Positions 1 through 8,387 of a stretch of DNA of 64,000 nt are shown here, in pieces. Made by a program: the position numbers and the translations under genes. Position 1 is the first letter of the stretch; every line of letters begins with the position of its first letter. The notes under the pieces were generated by a model. It was not told the DNA's origin and made no database searches. It saw nothing but the letters and a program-made list of their open reading frames with translations. This DNA is from Paenibacillus ferrarius (lineage in GTDB: Bacteria; Bacillota; Bacilli; Paenibacillales; NBRC-103111): contig NZ_MBTG01000020.1 in NCBI RefSeq assembly GCF_002027705.1, positions 36,114 through 100,113 on the forward strand, in the 5' to 3' direction.

Positions 1-1624
1 ACGTTAGAGCACCGATAACTAGAATAATCATGATTAAAATACCCATAAATAAAGGTGTGTTCGTGCGCAGCGTGCCCGTTGTCACAGGAACCACCCGCTT
101 GACAGCCAGTGAACCTGCTATGGCCAGCATGGCAATAATCGAAATGTAACGTCCTACTAACATGACAAGACCGATACTAATCGCATAAAAATTCGTGCCT
201 GCACTTAGGCCGCCAAATGCCGACCCGTTGTTCGCTGCACCTGAGGTGAAAGCATACAATACTTCTGAAAGTCCATGGAGACCTTGATTCGCTATCGAAG
301 TGACGGATTCAGGACGGGAAAGTGCCCAAGCTGTTGGTGCCAAAATAATGAGCGGATGCATCAGAATGGCGATTGCAGCTAATTTCACTTCTTTGCCTTC
401 GATCTTTTTGCCCAGAAATTCCGGCGTTCGACCGACCATAAGTCCACATATGAATACGGATAAAATCAGATAGAGCAGCCCATTCAGCAAGCCAACCCCT
501 TTGCCTCCAAAGACATTGTTCAGCATCATTTCTGCCATAGGAACCATGCTTCCCAGCGGCGTGAGCGATTCATGCATAGCATTTACGCTGCCTGTTGTGG
601 CTGCCGTGGTGACTGTTGCAAAAAGCGCCGTTTCCGAGAGTCCGAATCGAACTTCCTTGCCTTCCATATTCCCGTGCACGCCCATGGCATCAACGGCAGG
701 CACACCTTTATACTCGGCATAGAACACCGTAGCGAGCATGACCATGAAGATGATGCCCATGGCAGCAAATACGGTCCAGCCTTGCTTTTTATTCTTGATC
801 ATTAACCCAAATGCGTATACCAGAGAGGTAGGCAGCAGCATCATACATAGAATGTGGATGAAGTTGGTCACTGGTGTTGGATTTTCAAAAGGATGCGCAG
901 CGTTCGTACCGAACCAGCCGCCGCCATTGGTGCCGATATGCTTAATGGATTCAAAAGAAGCAACTAAGCCGCGCGTTATCGTTTGCTGGGCTCCTTCCAG
1001 CGTTGTCGCTTGAACGGCTCCCAGCAAAGTTTGCGGTACACCTTGAAAGACTAAAACTAAAGCTACAATGAAACTTAGCGGCAGAAATACCCGTATAATA
1101 GCTCTGGTCATATCCACATAAAAGTTTCCGAGATTGTCTTGACGGCCAATTAATCCGCGAATAAAAGCTACCGCCACTGCGAATCCGGTTGCTGCCGACG
1201 TAAACATCGGGAACGTAATCGCCACCATCTGCGAGAGATAGGACAGAGTATTCTCACCGCTGTAGGCTTGCCAGTTCGTATTTGTAATAAAGGAAGTCGC
1301 TGTATTGAACGCGATCGTTGGCGATACATTACCGAGCCCATCGGGATTAAGCGGCAAATACTTCTGCAGCCGGAACACGGCATACATGAGCAGCATCATG
1401 ACAAAATTGACTAGAAGTACAGCTCCTGCATACTTTTTCCACCCCATCGCTTCTTCTTCTTTCACACCCATTAGGCGATAGGTTACACGCTCAAAGGGAG
1501 CAAATATGCGATCAAGGCCACTTTTTTCATATCCAAAAACTTTCACCAAGTAATTCCCCACTGGCTTCACCAGAAGCATGATAATCCCCAGTGTGACGAC
1601 TACTTGCAACAATCCCATACCCAT
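1..1624 (-). CDS. kdpA: Potassium-transporting ATPase subunit KdpA (3' end off window)
   Basis: KdpA is the membrane K+-binding channel-like subunit of the high-affinity KdpFABC P-type pump. Translating the minus strand from the ATG at 1624 gives 541 open codons up to the window edge; the family is about 560 residues, so only about 20 C-terminal residues are missing. KdpA hallmarks are visible, including TNTNWQAYSGE and the GTNGGGWFGTNAAHPFENPT selectivity loop, with many hydrophobic segments. The start has an AAGGGGAG ribosome site just upstream. kdpF lies 41 bp upstream, and kdpB/kdpC would be expected beyond the edge. Confidence 0.96.
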   Translation of the reverse strand, partial: MGMGLLQVVVTLGIIMLLVKPVGNYLVKVFGYEKSGLDRIFAPFERVTYRLMGVKEEEAMGWKKYAGAVLLVNFVMMLLMYAVFRLQKYLPLNPDGLGNVSPTIAFNTATSFITNTNWQAYSGENTLSYLSQMVAITFPMFTSAATGFAVAVAFIRGLIGRQDNLGNFYVDMTRAIIRVFLPLSFIVALVLVFQGVPQTLLGAVQATTLEGAQQTITRGLVASFESIKHIGTNGGGWFGTNAAHPFENPTPVTNFIHILCMMLLPTSLVYAFGLMIKNKKQGWTVFAAMGIIFMVMLATVFYAEYKGVPAVDAMGVHGNMEGKEVRFGLSETALFATVTTAATTGSVNAMHESLTPLGSMVPMAEMMLNNVFGGKGVGLLNGLLYLILSVFICGLMVGRTPEFLGKKIEGKEVKLAAIAILMHPLIILAPTAWALSRPESVTSIANQGLHGLSEVLYAFTSGAANNGSAFGGLSAGTNFYAISIGLVMLVGRYISIIAMLAIAGSLAVKRVVPVTTGTLRTNTPLFMGILIMIILVIGALT

Positions 1625-1665
1625 AGTAGGTTCTCCCCTTGCTTACATAAGTTCATATTTGATAA

Positions 1666-1743
1666 TTAAAATTTCTCCGGTTTCACTAAGACAAAACCCA
1701 GATACACCACGAGGGCACTGGCAAGTAATCCAATCACAATCAT
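1666..1743 (-). CDS. kdpF: KdpF, 25-residue stabilising subunit
   Basis: A 25-residue single membrane span, starting MIVIGLLASALVVYLGFVLV and ending KPEKF, lies immediately upstream of kdpA. It has a perfect AGGAGG ribosome site seven bases before its ATG. KdpF is the small lipid-like peptide that stabilises the KdpABC complex. The length, the ending KPEKF and the position before kdpA are typical of the family. Confidence 0.9.
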   Translation of the reverse strand: MIVIGLLASALVVYLGFVLVKPEKF

Positions 1744-1754
1744 ATGAATGCCTC

Positions 1755-1841
1755 CTATGCTTTCTCACAAAATTTGATAAATCCCCAAAACGCTAAAAAC
1801 GGTATTGCCATCAATAGGAGTATTGTCACATCGTTGTACAT
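1755..1841 (-). CDS. 28-residue membrane peptide upstream of kdpF
   Basis: A small reading frame beginning MYNDVTILLLMAIPFLAFWG and ending FIKFCEKA starts at 1841 behind a very strong AAGGAGGTG ribosome site. It is one predicted transmembrane helix with a short charged tail. Its stop is 11 bp before the kdpF start, so it should be cotranslated with the Kdp pump. I do not recognise the family. The ribosome site and operon position are the main reasons to believe it is expressed; it may be an accessory Kdp peptide. Confidence 0.7.
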   Translation of the reverse strand: MYNDVTILLLMAIPFLAFWGFIKFCEKA

Positions 1842-1853
1842 AGAGCACCTCCT

Positions 1854-2264
1854 TCAAGTTAGAGATGATATTAAAAATTTGACATCACCATTTTTAGAAT
1901 AGATCACATAGTCCGCGCCCAGCCCTTTGTAGATCAATCTGGGATTAACGCTTTGCGTAATCACATAGATAGGTCTGGATGTCAGGCTTCGACATAATTG
2001 GATATACCTGCAGCACAGCGGCAAGCTCTCCTCGAATAGAATGACGGTTCCGATCGGATAGTCGGGAATGAAGAAGGTTTCCGGTTTCGACGTATCCACT
2101 TGCATAATTTGCTTCACTCCCTGCCTTTCCAGCTCGAGTCTTTCCATCTTGTTGTTGGTCAAAGCAATAAAAGGAAGGCCAGCCAGCTTCACCAGCTTCA
2201 TAAAGTCCTCGCCTGCCTTGGTTGGCGCAGCTATCAGCAAAAAATCGCTTTGCATGTCGATCAC
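1854..2264 (-). CDS. RCK/KTN-like Rossmann-fold protein heading the kdp operon
   Basis: A 136-residue soluble protein ends 12 bp before the 28-residue Kdp peptide, so it is probably the first gene of the kdp transcript. It alternates hydrophobic strands and helices (DFLLIAAPTKAGEDF, FIALTNNKMERLELERQGV, RPIYVITQSVNPRLIYKGLGADYVIYS). The last segment resembles the end of TrkA-N/KTN domains, where a GADYVI-type strand is common. No canonical GxGxxG dinucleotide loop is seen. Start choice is open: GTG at 2264 sits only a few bases from AAGGGGG, while ATG at 2255 has a longer spacer. Inference: a regulatory or sensing subunit of K+ uptake. Confidence 0.6.
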   Translation of the reverse strand: MIDMQSDFLLIAAPTKAGEDFMKLVKLAGLPFIALTNNKMERLELERQGVKQIMQVDTSKPETFFIPDYPIGTVILFEESLPLCCRYIQLCRSLTSRPIYVITQSVNPRLIYKGLGADYVIYSKNGDVKFLISSLT

Positions 2265-2380
2265 CGCCCCCTTTCCTGAATCATTGTAACGCCGAACCGT
2301 ATAAAAATGAGGTAAAGAATCAGTAGCCAGCGTATAAAAAAAACATAAAAATCAGCCTGATTCCCCAGCAGCCGCTCATG

Positions 2381-2429
2381 AAAAAAAGAGCACCTCCTCG
2401 CTAAATACGCAGAGGAAGTGCTCTTTTTA
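2381..2429 (-). terminator. Rho-independent terminator, bidirectional
   Basis: Hairpin with arms AAGAGCAC..TCCTC and GAGGAAGTGCTCTT, flanked by A and T runs. It sits just after the stop of the gene ending at 2436 and insulates the kdp operon from it. Confidence 0.85.
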
Positions 2430-2435
2430 GAAATC

Positions 2436-2903
2436 CTAGAAAGAAATATACGTCTGTGAATGGTCGAATAAATAAGTGCGGTTCCCTGGGAAGCTTCGTT
2501 CTTTTTTGCCTGCAGCCGAGTGTTCGAGCTTATCGAATAGATCCATCAAAACGGATTTCATGAGATGTGCCCGAACCGTTCCCCATGCCACTTCTTTCTG
2601 ATGAATGTACACCAAACCATCCTCAGGCGTAAGTCCTTTGAGCTTTTGGAATACAATAGCCCATTGCACGAAATCCCCTTTCAGGCTCTCGCAAGGAATG
2701 ACGAATTCCCCTAAACCATTAGTTCCGAGATTAGTTGAAATCGTCAGCAAACCGCAATGGCAGTCATTGCTATGACCGGGCTGCAGCTGATCCGACAGTT
2801 CGCAGTCAAATCGGAAACATTCGATACGGGTGATCTTGCACGCCTGAGTAAGTTTGGTGGTACATTCCTCTTTATCGAGTACAGACAGGGGTTCGGGATA
2901 CAT
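2436..2903 (-). CDS. Hypothetical protein with enolase-N-terminal-like segment
   Basis: A soluble protein of about 155 residues of unknown function. It has six cysteines in its first half, including a DCHCG motif. The stretch ITRIECFRFD..LLTISTNLGTNGLGEF recalls the N-terminal capping domain of enolase-superfamily proteins (beta strand then TN.G..G.GE), but no barrel follows, so the likeness may be coincidental. The frame opens at TTG 2924, but AAGGAG lies inside that extension, so the real start is probably ATG 2903 or TTG 2909. A terminator-like hairpin occupies its leader. Confidence 0.6.
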   Translation of the reverse strand: MYPEPLSVLDKEECTTKLTQACKITRIECFRFDCELSDQLQPGHSNDCHCGLLTISTNLGTNGLGEFVIPCESLKGDFVQWAIVFQKLKGLTPEDGLVYIHQKEVAWGTVRAHLMKSVLMDLFDKLEHSAAGKKERSFPGNRTYLFDHSQTYISF

Positions 2904-2936
2904 AATCAATTCACTCTCCTTCAATATATGAACAAT

Positions 2937-2977
2937 AAAAAAAGCCTAATTGCAGAGAATCTCTACCCTCAGGCTTC
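2937..2977 (-). terminator. Terminator-like hairpin in the leader of the gene ending at 2436
   Basis: On the minus strand AAGCCT pairs with AGGCTT, an inner AGAGATTCTCT palindrome sits between, and seven T follow. It lies about 30 bp upstream of the start codon, so it may be an attenuator rather than the end of another gene; no minus-strand gene lies directly upstream. Confidence 0.6.
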
Positions 2978-3287
2978 TTTGCAGCGCCTTGAAACAAACT
3001 GTGAAGTTGTTGAGACGAATCTTACTCCTTTCAGCCATTGTTGTAAAACGTGGCGAAGTATCCTATTTATTATTTTTCGAGGCATTTGAATGAATGGAAG
3101 CGCATCCAAATAAAATTTGCATTAATTTTACTCGTTGATTCTCCCGTTTACTCCCATTTTCAGCATTTTTATTTCATTTTTATAGGTTGCTCTCGTTTCT
3201 TTACCCCCTTTTTATGCCGTTCTCCTTTACGATGATTTCAAGCATGTGAGAGCAATACCCTTAAACCAGTCAGAAGGAGATAATGCC
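2978..3287. other. Intergenic leader region, no gene recognised
   Basis: This 310-bp region separates two divergent genes. The minus strand holds a possible 30-codon frame (ATG near 3039) that ends inside the attenuator hairpin but has no convincing ribosome site. No recognised riboswitch was seen. Confidence 0.4.
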
Positions 3288-4007
3288 ATGGCTTCCTCTC
3301 GCCAATGTTATTTAGGAATCGTTCCCCACCTGCTAAATCCGATCCATTTGGCTTACGAATGGTTTGGTGTTGTATGGCTGGAAGAGGAGCATCAATTCCC
3401 TGTGATTATCGGCTATTGGTTCGCTAACGAAAAAACCGAAATCTTAGAGAATGTGAAACTATCCGGCTGCAGCCAATGGGTCGAAGTATCCAATCACTAT
3501 ATCCTCATGAATATGTATCAATCCATCCGCAAGAAACAAAGCGACGAAGATTGGAATCATCGCAGCCGCTTATCGATCCGAACGATGTTCACATCACCTT
3601 GGAAAGAAGCATCCCCAGGGTTGTATATCATCAAATCCCGGAATACCTACCCCCTTCATGCTTCAGCCGTGCTGAAAAAGAAGTTCTTTGTATGGCTGGA
3701 ACACACAGCTGTATGTGAAACGGAAGAGGAGTTTCGTGCTTTCATGGGACGAGTACATGCAGAGCACCAAGACATGCAAGAGCACCAAGACATGCAAGAG
3801 CACCAAGACATGCAAGAGCACCAAGACATGCAAGAGCACCAAGACATCCAGAGCACGAAGACATGCAGAGCGCGAAGACATGCAGAGCACGAAGACATGC
3901 AGAGCACGAAGACATGCAGAGCACGAAGACATGCAGAGCACCAAGATATAGCACGAAAAAGAGGCTTTCTCCAGGCGAAAGCCCACCTACCTCAAGACTC
4001 ACTTTAG
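3288..4007 (+). CDS. Hypothetical protein with C-terminal VNTR (EHQDMQ repeats)
   Basis: The frame opens at 3246, but AAGGAGA precedes ATG 3288, which is taken as the start. The first 155 residues form a plausible globular domain I do not recognise (YLGIVPHLLNP..WFGVVWLEEEHQFPVIIGYWF). Residues after that come from tandem DNA repeats: the six-residue unit EHQDMQ occurs four times as 18-bp units. Units of 17 bp follow and rotate the reading frame (STKTCRA, RRHAEHEDMQ). The normal protein may end shortly before the repeat, making this a gene whose 3' end was overwritten by repeat expansion. Confidence 0.5.
   Translation: MASSRQCYLGIVPHLLNPIHLAYEWFGVVWLEEEHQFPVIIGYWFANEKTEILENVKLSGCSQWVEVSNHYILMNMYQSIRKKQSDEDWNHRSRLSIRTMFTSPWKEASPGLYIIKSRNTYPLHASAVLKKKFFVWLEHTAVCETEEEFRAFMGRVHAEHQDMQEHQDMQEHQDMQEHQDMQEHQDIQSTKTCRARRHAEHEDMQSTKTCRARRHAEHQDIARKRGFLQAKAHLPQDSL
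3757..3951 (+). repeat. 18-bp then 17-bp tandem repeat array (VNTR)
   Basis: Four to five units of gacatgcaagagcaccaa (18 bp) are followed by about six units of gacatgcagagcacgaa (17 bp). The two units differ by a single-base deletion and one substitution. The 18-bp part keeps the reading frame; the 17-bp part shifts it every unit. Confidence 0.95.
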
Positions 4008-4183
4008 CCAATCCTCTCAGCAGGAAGCGCGAAATCCGTCTCCACACGATGGCAATGCGATTCGCATTGGCTTTGATTTTAGTACCATGTACTTTCACAA
4101 TATAGCCTGTGTGTAATTTGGCCTGCGCTCGAGTTGGTAGGGGACTTCTCGCCTGCCGGACCTCTGTCTGGCGTTTTTGGCAA

Positions 4184-4281
4184 TTGGAATAACTCAAATC
4201 GTAAAATTCCTGCGATTATGCATCTTTTTGTTCTTGAAATAACCTAAATCGTGAAATTCCTGCGATTATACATCTTTTTAA
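4184..4281. repeat. 50-bp tandem repeat with TTCCTGCGATTATGCATCTTTT core
   Basis: Two copies about 50 bp apart share TGAATAACYYAAATCGT and then AAATTCCTGCGATTATGCAT followed by CTTTTT. The same core recurs at 63.6-63.8 kb, so this is a dispersed family. No coding capacity. Confidence 0.85.
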
Positions 4282-4313
4282 GGCCTTTTCTTCATTTCTG
4301 GGTGAAAAAGCTT

Positions 4314-4340
4314 AAAAAGCCTGCACTTTGGCAGGCTTTC
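4314..4340 (-). terminator. Hairpin terminator
   Basis: Arms AAAGCCTGC and GCAGGCTTT with a six-base loop, followed on the minus strand by TTTTTAAG. A related element lies near 63.83 kb. Confidence 0.6.
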
Positions 4341-4396
4341 AGAATCAGCGACAATGTGCCTCACTTCAATGAAGAACCCAGGGCCAAATAAACGGG

Positions 4397-4809
4397 GGGC
4401 TACTTGAGCTACTTAGGCTATTTGGGCTACTCAGGCTACTTGAGCTACTTGAGCTACTTAGGCTACTTGGGCTACTTGGGCTACTTGAGCTACTCGGAGC
4501 TACTCAGACTGCTTTGACTACTTGGGCTACTTGAACTATTTTGGCTACTTGAGCTACTTAGGCTATTTGGGCTTCTTGAGCTACTTGAGCTACTCGGGCT
4601 ACTCGGGCTACTTCGACTACTTGAGCTACTTTGACTACTCGGGCTACCTGGACTACTCGGGCTACTTGAGCTACTCGGGCTACTCGGGCTACTTGAGCTA
4701 CTTTGACTACTCGGGCTACTTCGGTTACTCGGGCTACTTGAGCTACTCGAGCTACTTGGGCTACTCGGGCTACTTGAGCTACTCGAGCTACTTTGGCTAC
4801 TCGGGCTAT
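4397..4809. repeat. 9-bp tandem repeat array, about 46 units
   Basis: Degenerate units of the type ggctacttg / agctactcg run almost without break. On the plus strand they read as Gly-Tyr-Leu and Ser-Tyr-Ser triplets, and on the minus strand as serine runs. Both frames stay open because of composition; there is no ribosome site or conserved domain, so no gene is called. Confidence 0.95.
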
Positions 4810-4817
4810 CCCACCTC

Positions 4818-4837
4818 AAGGGATAATCCCTTTTTTT
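4818..4837 (+). terminator. Short terminator at the end of the 9-bp array
   Basis: AAGGGA-TAA-TCCCTT followed by a T run on the plus strand. It would stop transcription that has crossed the 9-bp array from the left. Confidence 0.5.
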
Positions 4838-4888
4838 ACTAATTCACTCGGCGCTGAGAGACCATCGATACCAGCTCTCCGCGTTGGT

Positions 4889-6337
4889 TTACGACAGAAA
4901 ATCTTGCACCCGCTGCTTGAACGTTTCTCTGCCTTGGTACCCATGATACAAGCGGTTGTTCACGATGAGCGAATTCCCAAAGAAGAATCGCTCGTAAACC
5001 GTCTGTCTGCCGCCAAATGCGCTGACGCTCAGCTCCCACGCCAGCCTGGATAATTGCACATTCTCTTTGGCATCCAGGCCTATGCCTTTCAAGTACCGAT
5101 CCAATTGGCCATGGATTTCGCTGTCGAAATCTTTCTCATCCGGGATCATGATAAGCCCGCTTGAGCCAATTAACTGAATGATTTCAATCATACGGGGATA
5201 TATTTTCGGAAAATACGCATTAGCGGCAAGCAGCGGCTTCCGATTGGGAAGCATGCTGCCCCACCGATCGAGAGCCGCGCCCTTCTCGGCGGCAAGCTGC
5301 AGAGCCTTGAGCGTTTCCAAGGCGATGATAACCTCCGTCACCTTCTCAACCACATGCTCATGTCTCTCCAGTCCGGCGGCTTCGACCATTGATTCAATAG
5401 TTCCGAGCAGAAACTCCGTTTTGGCGATGTTTTTGCACATAATCTGTGTGCTGGCATGGGTAAAGAAACGGCTTTCGTCGAAGAATCGGTACGCCAACTC
5501 CTCATTCCCGCATATAAAGACCCGATCCCACGGGACTAGCGCATCATCGAAGATGACAAGCGTATCCATCTCCTCAAAGCGGGAGCTTAGCGGATAATTA
5601 AACGTAGATTCTCCGCCTACGAAGCTTTCCCGGCAGATGAACCGGACCTTAGGCAGGTTGCTCGGCACAGCAAATGCAAATACAAAAGGATTCTCCTCAT
5701 CCCCCTCACAAGGAAGCGGTGTTGGATACACAAGAATTTCGTCCGAGGTGGCCCCTTGCGTATCTAATAGAAAAGCTCCGCGGATCACGATGCCATCTTT
5801 ATTCTTTTCGATAACACGAGCGGCAGACGGCTCTTCAAAAAACTTCATAAAGCTCGGCCATCTGCTTGCCTTTGGTTGGATAAACACATGCGAAAGCGTG
5901 ATGTCATTTTCACGGCAATAGGCATAGTACTGTCTCAAATTCGAAGCATATTGCGGGTTTTCCTCTTCAAGATAACCTGCCGCGGAAGCGAACGCCATTA
6001 GGGATGTATTCATATAATCGGGGGCGCGGCCGAGAAAACCGTGATGCGTATTCGCCCAAATCTGCATCATCTCTCTCCTTGCAGCAAGATCCTTCTTCGT
6101 CTTAGGCTGCAAGAAGGATAGCCCGACCGGATCTCCTGTGAGCGGCGAAGCATACGACATTTTGGCTTTCAATTTGTCCTCCAGCTGCATATCATACATG
6201 GCTGATTGAGTCGTCATAAGCCCCTTGAACGCTTTATGCTCCGATATCTCCCCCTTCACCTGCTCACCCGCTAACCAGATCTCAGGTAAATTCTTATTTA
6301 TTCGTTCAATATACTGACCTCCATTTTTCACTGGCAT
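4889..6337 (-). CDS. 4-hydroxyphenylacetate 3-monooxygenase-type oxygenase (HpaB family)
   Basis: A 482-residue flavin-dependent aromatic hydroxylase of the HpaB/YoaI family, which uses FADH2 supplied by a reductase to hydroxylate phenolics ortho to the hydroxyl. Family features are GRAPDYMN near residue 100, THVFIQP-like LSHVFIQPKASR, the FDDALVPWDRVF segment and the C-terminal YERFFFG. The start is ATG 6337 because AAGGAGG lies inside the eight-codon upstream extension. No flavin reductase (HpaC) is adjacent, so electrons must come from elsewhere. The actual substrate cannot be read from sequence. Confidence 0.85.
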   Translation of the reverse strand: MPVKNGGQYIERINKNLPEIWLAGEQVKGEISEHKAFKGLMTTQSAMYDMQLEDKLKAKMSYASPLTGDPVGLSFLQPKTKKDLAARREMMQIWANTHHGFLGRAPDYMNTSLMAFASAAGYLEEENPQYASNLRQYYAYCRENDITLSHVFIQPKASRWPSFMKFFEEPSAARVIEKNKDGIVIRGAFLLDTQGATSDEILVYPTPLPCEGDEENPFVFAFAVPSNLPKVRFICRESFVGGESTFNYPLSSRFEEMDTLVIFDDALVPWDRVFICGNEELAYRFFDESRFFTHASTQIMCKNIAKTEFLLGTIESMVEAAGLERHEHVVEKVTEVIIALETLKALQLAAEKGAALDRWGSMLPNRKPLLAANAYFPKIYPRMIEIIQLIGSSGLIMIPDEKDFDSEIHGQLDRYLKGIGLDAKENVQLSRLAWELSVSAFGGRQTVYERFFFGNSLIVNNRLYHGYQGRETFKQRVQDFLS

Positions 6338-6455
6338 TGTACACTCGCCTCCTTGATTCACTGTGTTACTGTATTCAAATCAAGGCTGCTTTGCATGAAC
6401 GAATGCCTAATAGGAAGCTAATTCATGGAAGAAACTGGTCGACTGTCCGTTCCAG

Positions 6456-8282
6456 CTATTTTTTCAAATGGTAAGGAACTGTCGTTACGACTAGATTCCG
6501 TCGATACAGCAGGAAAGCGCGAATCAACAAGCTGGACTGGTTATGGAGGATATTGTGCCAGCTTTTCTTGGGAATAAACTGCGGAATCAAGACGGTTACC
6601 CGGAAATTGGCTTCATTCGCTTTATGTTCAACGGTGTCTATGAATTTCGTCAAGGGATGAATAATGCTGCGATACTGGGAATGGAGCGTGACTAATCGGA
6701 CATCCGGCTGCCAAGTCTGCCATTTCTCTTCGAATTGCTTCTCCGCATCCCGATCAAAAGCAACATAGACGGCAATAATCTGGTCCGGTGAAAGCGATTT
6801 TGCATAATTCAAAGAATTTTCCACAACATGCGTAATCCCCGCAACAGGCACGATCATGATATTGCCTTCGATAGGAATCGTCGGTTCACAGGTGGTGATA
6901 CGCAGCTGTTCGCCGACAGCCTCATAATGTTTTTTGATTCGATGGAAGATGAACACAATCAAAGGCAGGAAGATTAAGACCGCCCACACCTGACCGAATT
7001 TGGTTAAAAAGAAAATCATCATAACCGTAAAGCTAATCAAGGCTCCAACCAAATTAACCGTTAATTTCAGCACCCAGCCTTTGGGCTTCTCACGTATCCA
7101 CTTGACCAGCATTCCTGTTTGAGCCAGCGTAAAGGGAATGAATACCCCAACGGCGTACAGCGGGATCAGATGTTCCGTTTTCCCTTTGAAGGCGATGATC
7201 AGCAGGATGGACGCTACCGCCAGAAAAATGATCCCATTGGAATAACCTAATCGGTCTCCCCGAATGGTGAACATTCTTGCGATGAATTTATCTTTGGCCA
7301 AATTAACAGCCAGCAGCGGGAATGCCGAATAGCCCGTATTCGCGGCGAGCACGAGGATCATGGCTGTAGTCCCCTGGATGAAATAATACATCACATTACG
7401 CCCAAACGTCTGAGAAGCTATCTGAGAGACAACCGTTTCCTGCGCTTTGGGAGCAATGCCGTAATAATAAGCCAGATAGACGATTCCCGAGAATAAAATC
7501 GCCAGCAAGAGCCCCATCGCCATTAGCGTTTTGGAGGCATTATTCGGACCGGGATCTTTAAAGTTGGGAATTGCATTGGAGATCGCTTCGACACCGGTTA
7601 AGGCGGAACTCCCTGACGCAAAGGCTTTTAGTAGCAAAAATAAGGAAATACCAGCAACAGGAGTACCCAAAGAGGCATGTAAATCCGGTGCCACATTTCC
7701 CATTAGGATGTGGTATACGCCTACGATAATTAAGATGATCAATGCCAAGATAAACAAGTAGACCGGATAAGCCAGTATGGAAGCTGATTCTGTAATCCCC
7801 CGCAAATTCAAGATCGTTATGAACACAACGAGGATAACAGCGATCTCGACATTGTAAGGATGCAGGTGCGGGAAGGCTGAGGTTATGGCATCCGTCCCCG
7901 CGGAAATACTGACCGCAACGGTTAAGATATAATCGACTAATAAGGAACCTCCCGCAATCAACCCTGCGTTCACACCGAGATTTTCCTTCGATACGACATA
8001 CGCCCCGCCACCATGCGGATAGGCGAAAATAATTTGACGATAGGACAAGATAAGCGCAAGCAAAAGAATGAGTACGCCAACAGCAATCGGAATCGTATAC
8101 CAGAAGGCTACTGCGCTCACGGTAATCAAAACAATGAGTATTTGTTCGGGTCCATAGGCAACCGAAGATAAAGCGTCTGATGAGAGAATGGCTAAAGCCT
8201 TCGTTTTATTCAGCTTTTGCTCCCCTAATTCGTTAGACTTTAAAGGCTGACCGATTAAAAGCCTCTTTAATGCATACCACAT
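6456..8282 (-). CDS. kimA: High-affinity potassium importer KimA (APC superfamily)
   Basis: A 608-residue protein matches Bacillus subtilis KimA (formerly YdaO) from end to end. Shared segments include SSDALSSVAYGPEQIL, YPHGGGAYVVSKENLG, LVDYILTVAVSISAGTDAIT, SALTGVEAISNAIP and the C-terminal LHNQSSLLIRAFLLYRR. About 12 membrane helices are followed by a cytosolic domain that in KimA binds c-di-AMP, which inhibits K+ uptake. It lies 6 kb from the kdp operon, so two K+ systems are clustered. In B. subtilis the gene is preceded by a c-di-AMP riboswitch; only about 130 bp separates this gene from a divergent neighbour and I see no such element. Confidence 0.93.
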   Translation of the reverse strand: MWYALKRLLIGQPLKSNELGEQKLNKTKALAILSSDALSSVAYGPEQILIVLITVSAVAFWYTIPIAVGVLILLLALILSYRQIIFAYPHGGGAYVVSKENLGVNAGLIAGGSLLVDYILTVAVSISAGTDAITSAFPHLHPYNVEIAVILVVFITILNLRGITESASILAYPVYLFILALIILIIVGVYHILMGNVAPDLHASLGTPVAGISLFLLLKAFASGSSALTGVEAISNAIPNFKDPGPNNASKTLMAMGLLLAILFSGIVYLAYYYGIAPKAQETVVSQIASQTFGRNVMYYFIQGTTAMILVLAANTGYSAFPLLAVNLAKDKFIARMFTIRGDRLGYSNGIIFLAVASILLIIAFKGKTEHLIPLYAVGVFIPFTLAQTGMLVKWIREKPKGWVLKLTVNLVGALISFTVMMIFFLTKFGQVWAVLIFLPLIVFIFHRIKKHYEAVGEQLRITTCEPTIPIEGNIMIVPVAGITHVVENSLNYAKSLSPDQIIAVYVAFDRDAEKQFEEKWQTWQPDVRLVTLHSQYRSIIHPLTKFIDTVEHKANEANFRVTVLIPQFIPKKSWHNILHNQSSLLIRAFLLYRRNLVVTTVPYHLKK

Positions 8283-8387
8283 ATCAACACCGCCATCCTT
8301 AATAAGATCACCTTAATAATACCCCATTTATGAGAAAAGGAACCAAAAATTAATGACCTTAGAATTATCCCCTTACACCAATCGGAT

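Noticed and set aside
501..1383. Frames of 60-90 codons on both strands
   Set aside because: Shadows of kdpA.
2265..2380. c-di-AMP riboswitch upstream of the kdp operon
   Set aside because: Some inverted repeats (GAATCAG/CTGATTC) exist but the aptamer consensus is not recognisable.
3656..4197. Cys/Ser-rich minus-strand frames over the VNTR
   Set aside because: Antisense readings of the 17/18-bp repeat.
4490..4842. Gly-Tyr-rich plus-strand and Ser-rich minus-strand frames
   Set aside because: Produced by the 9-bp repeat; no start signal or domain.
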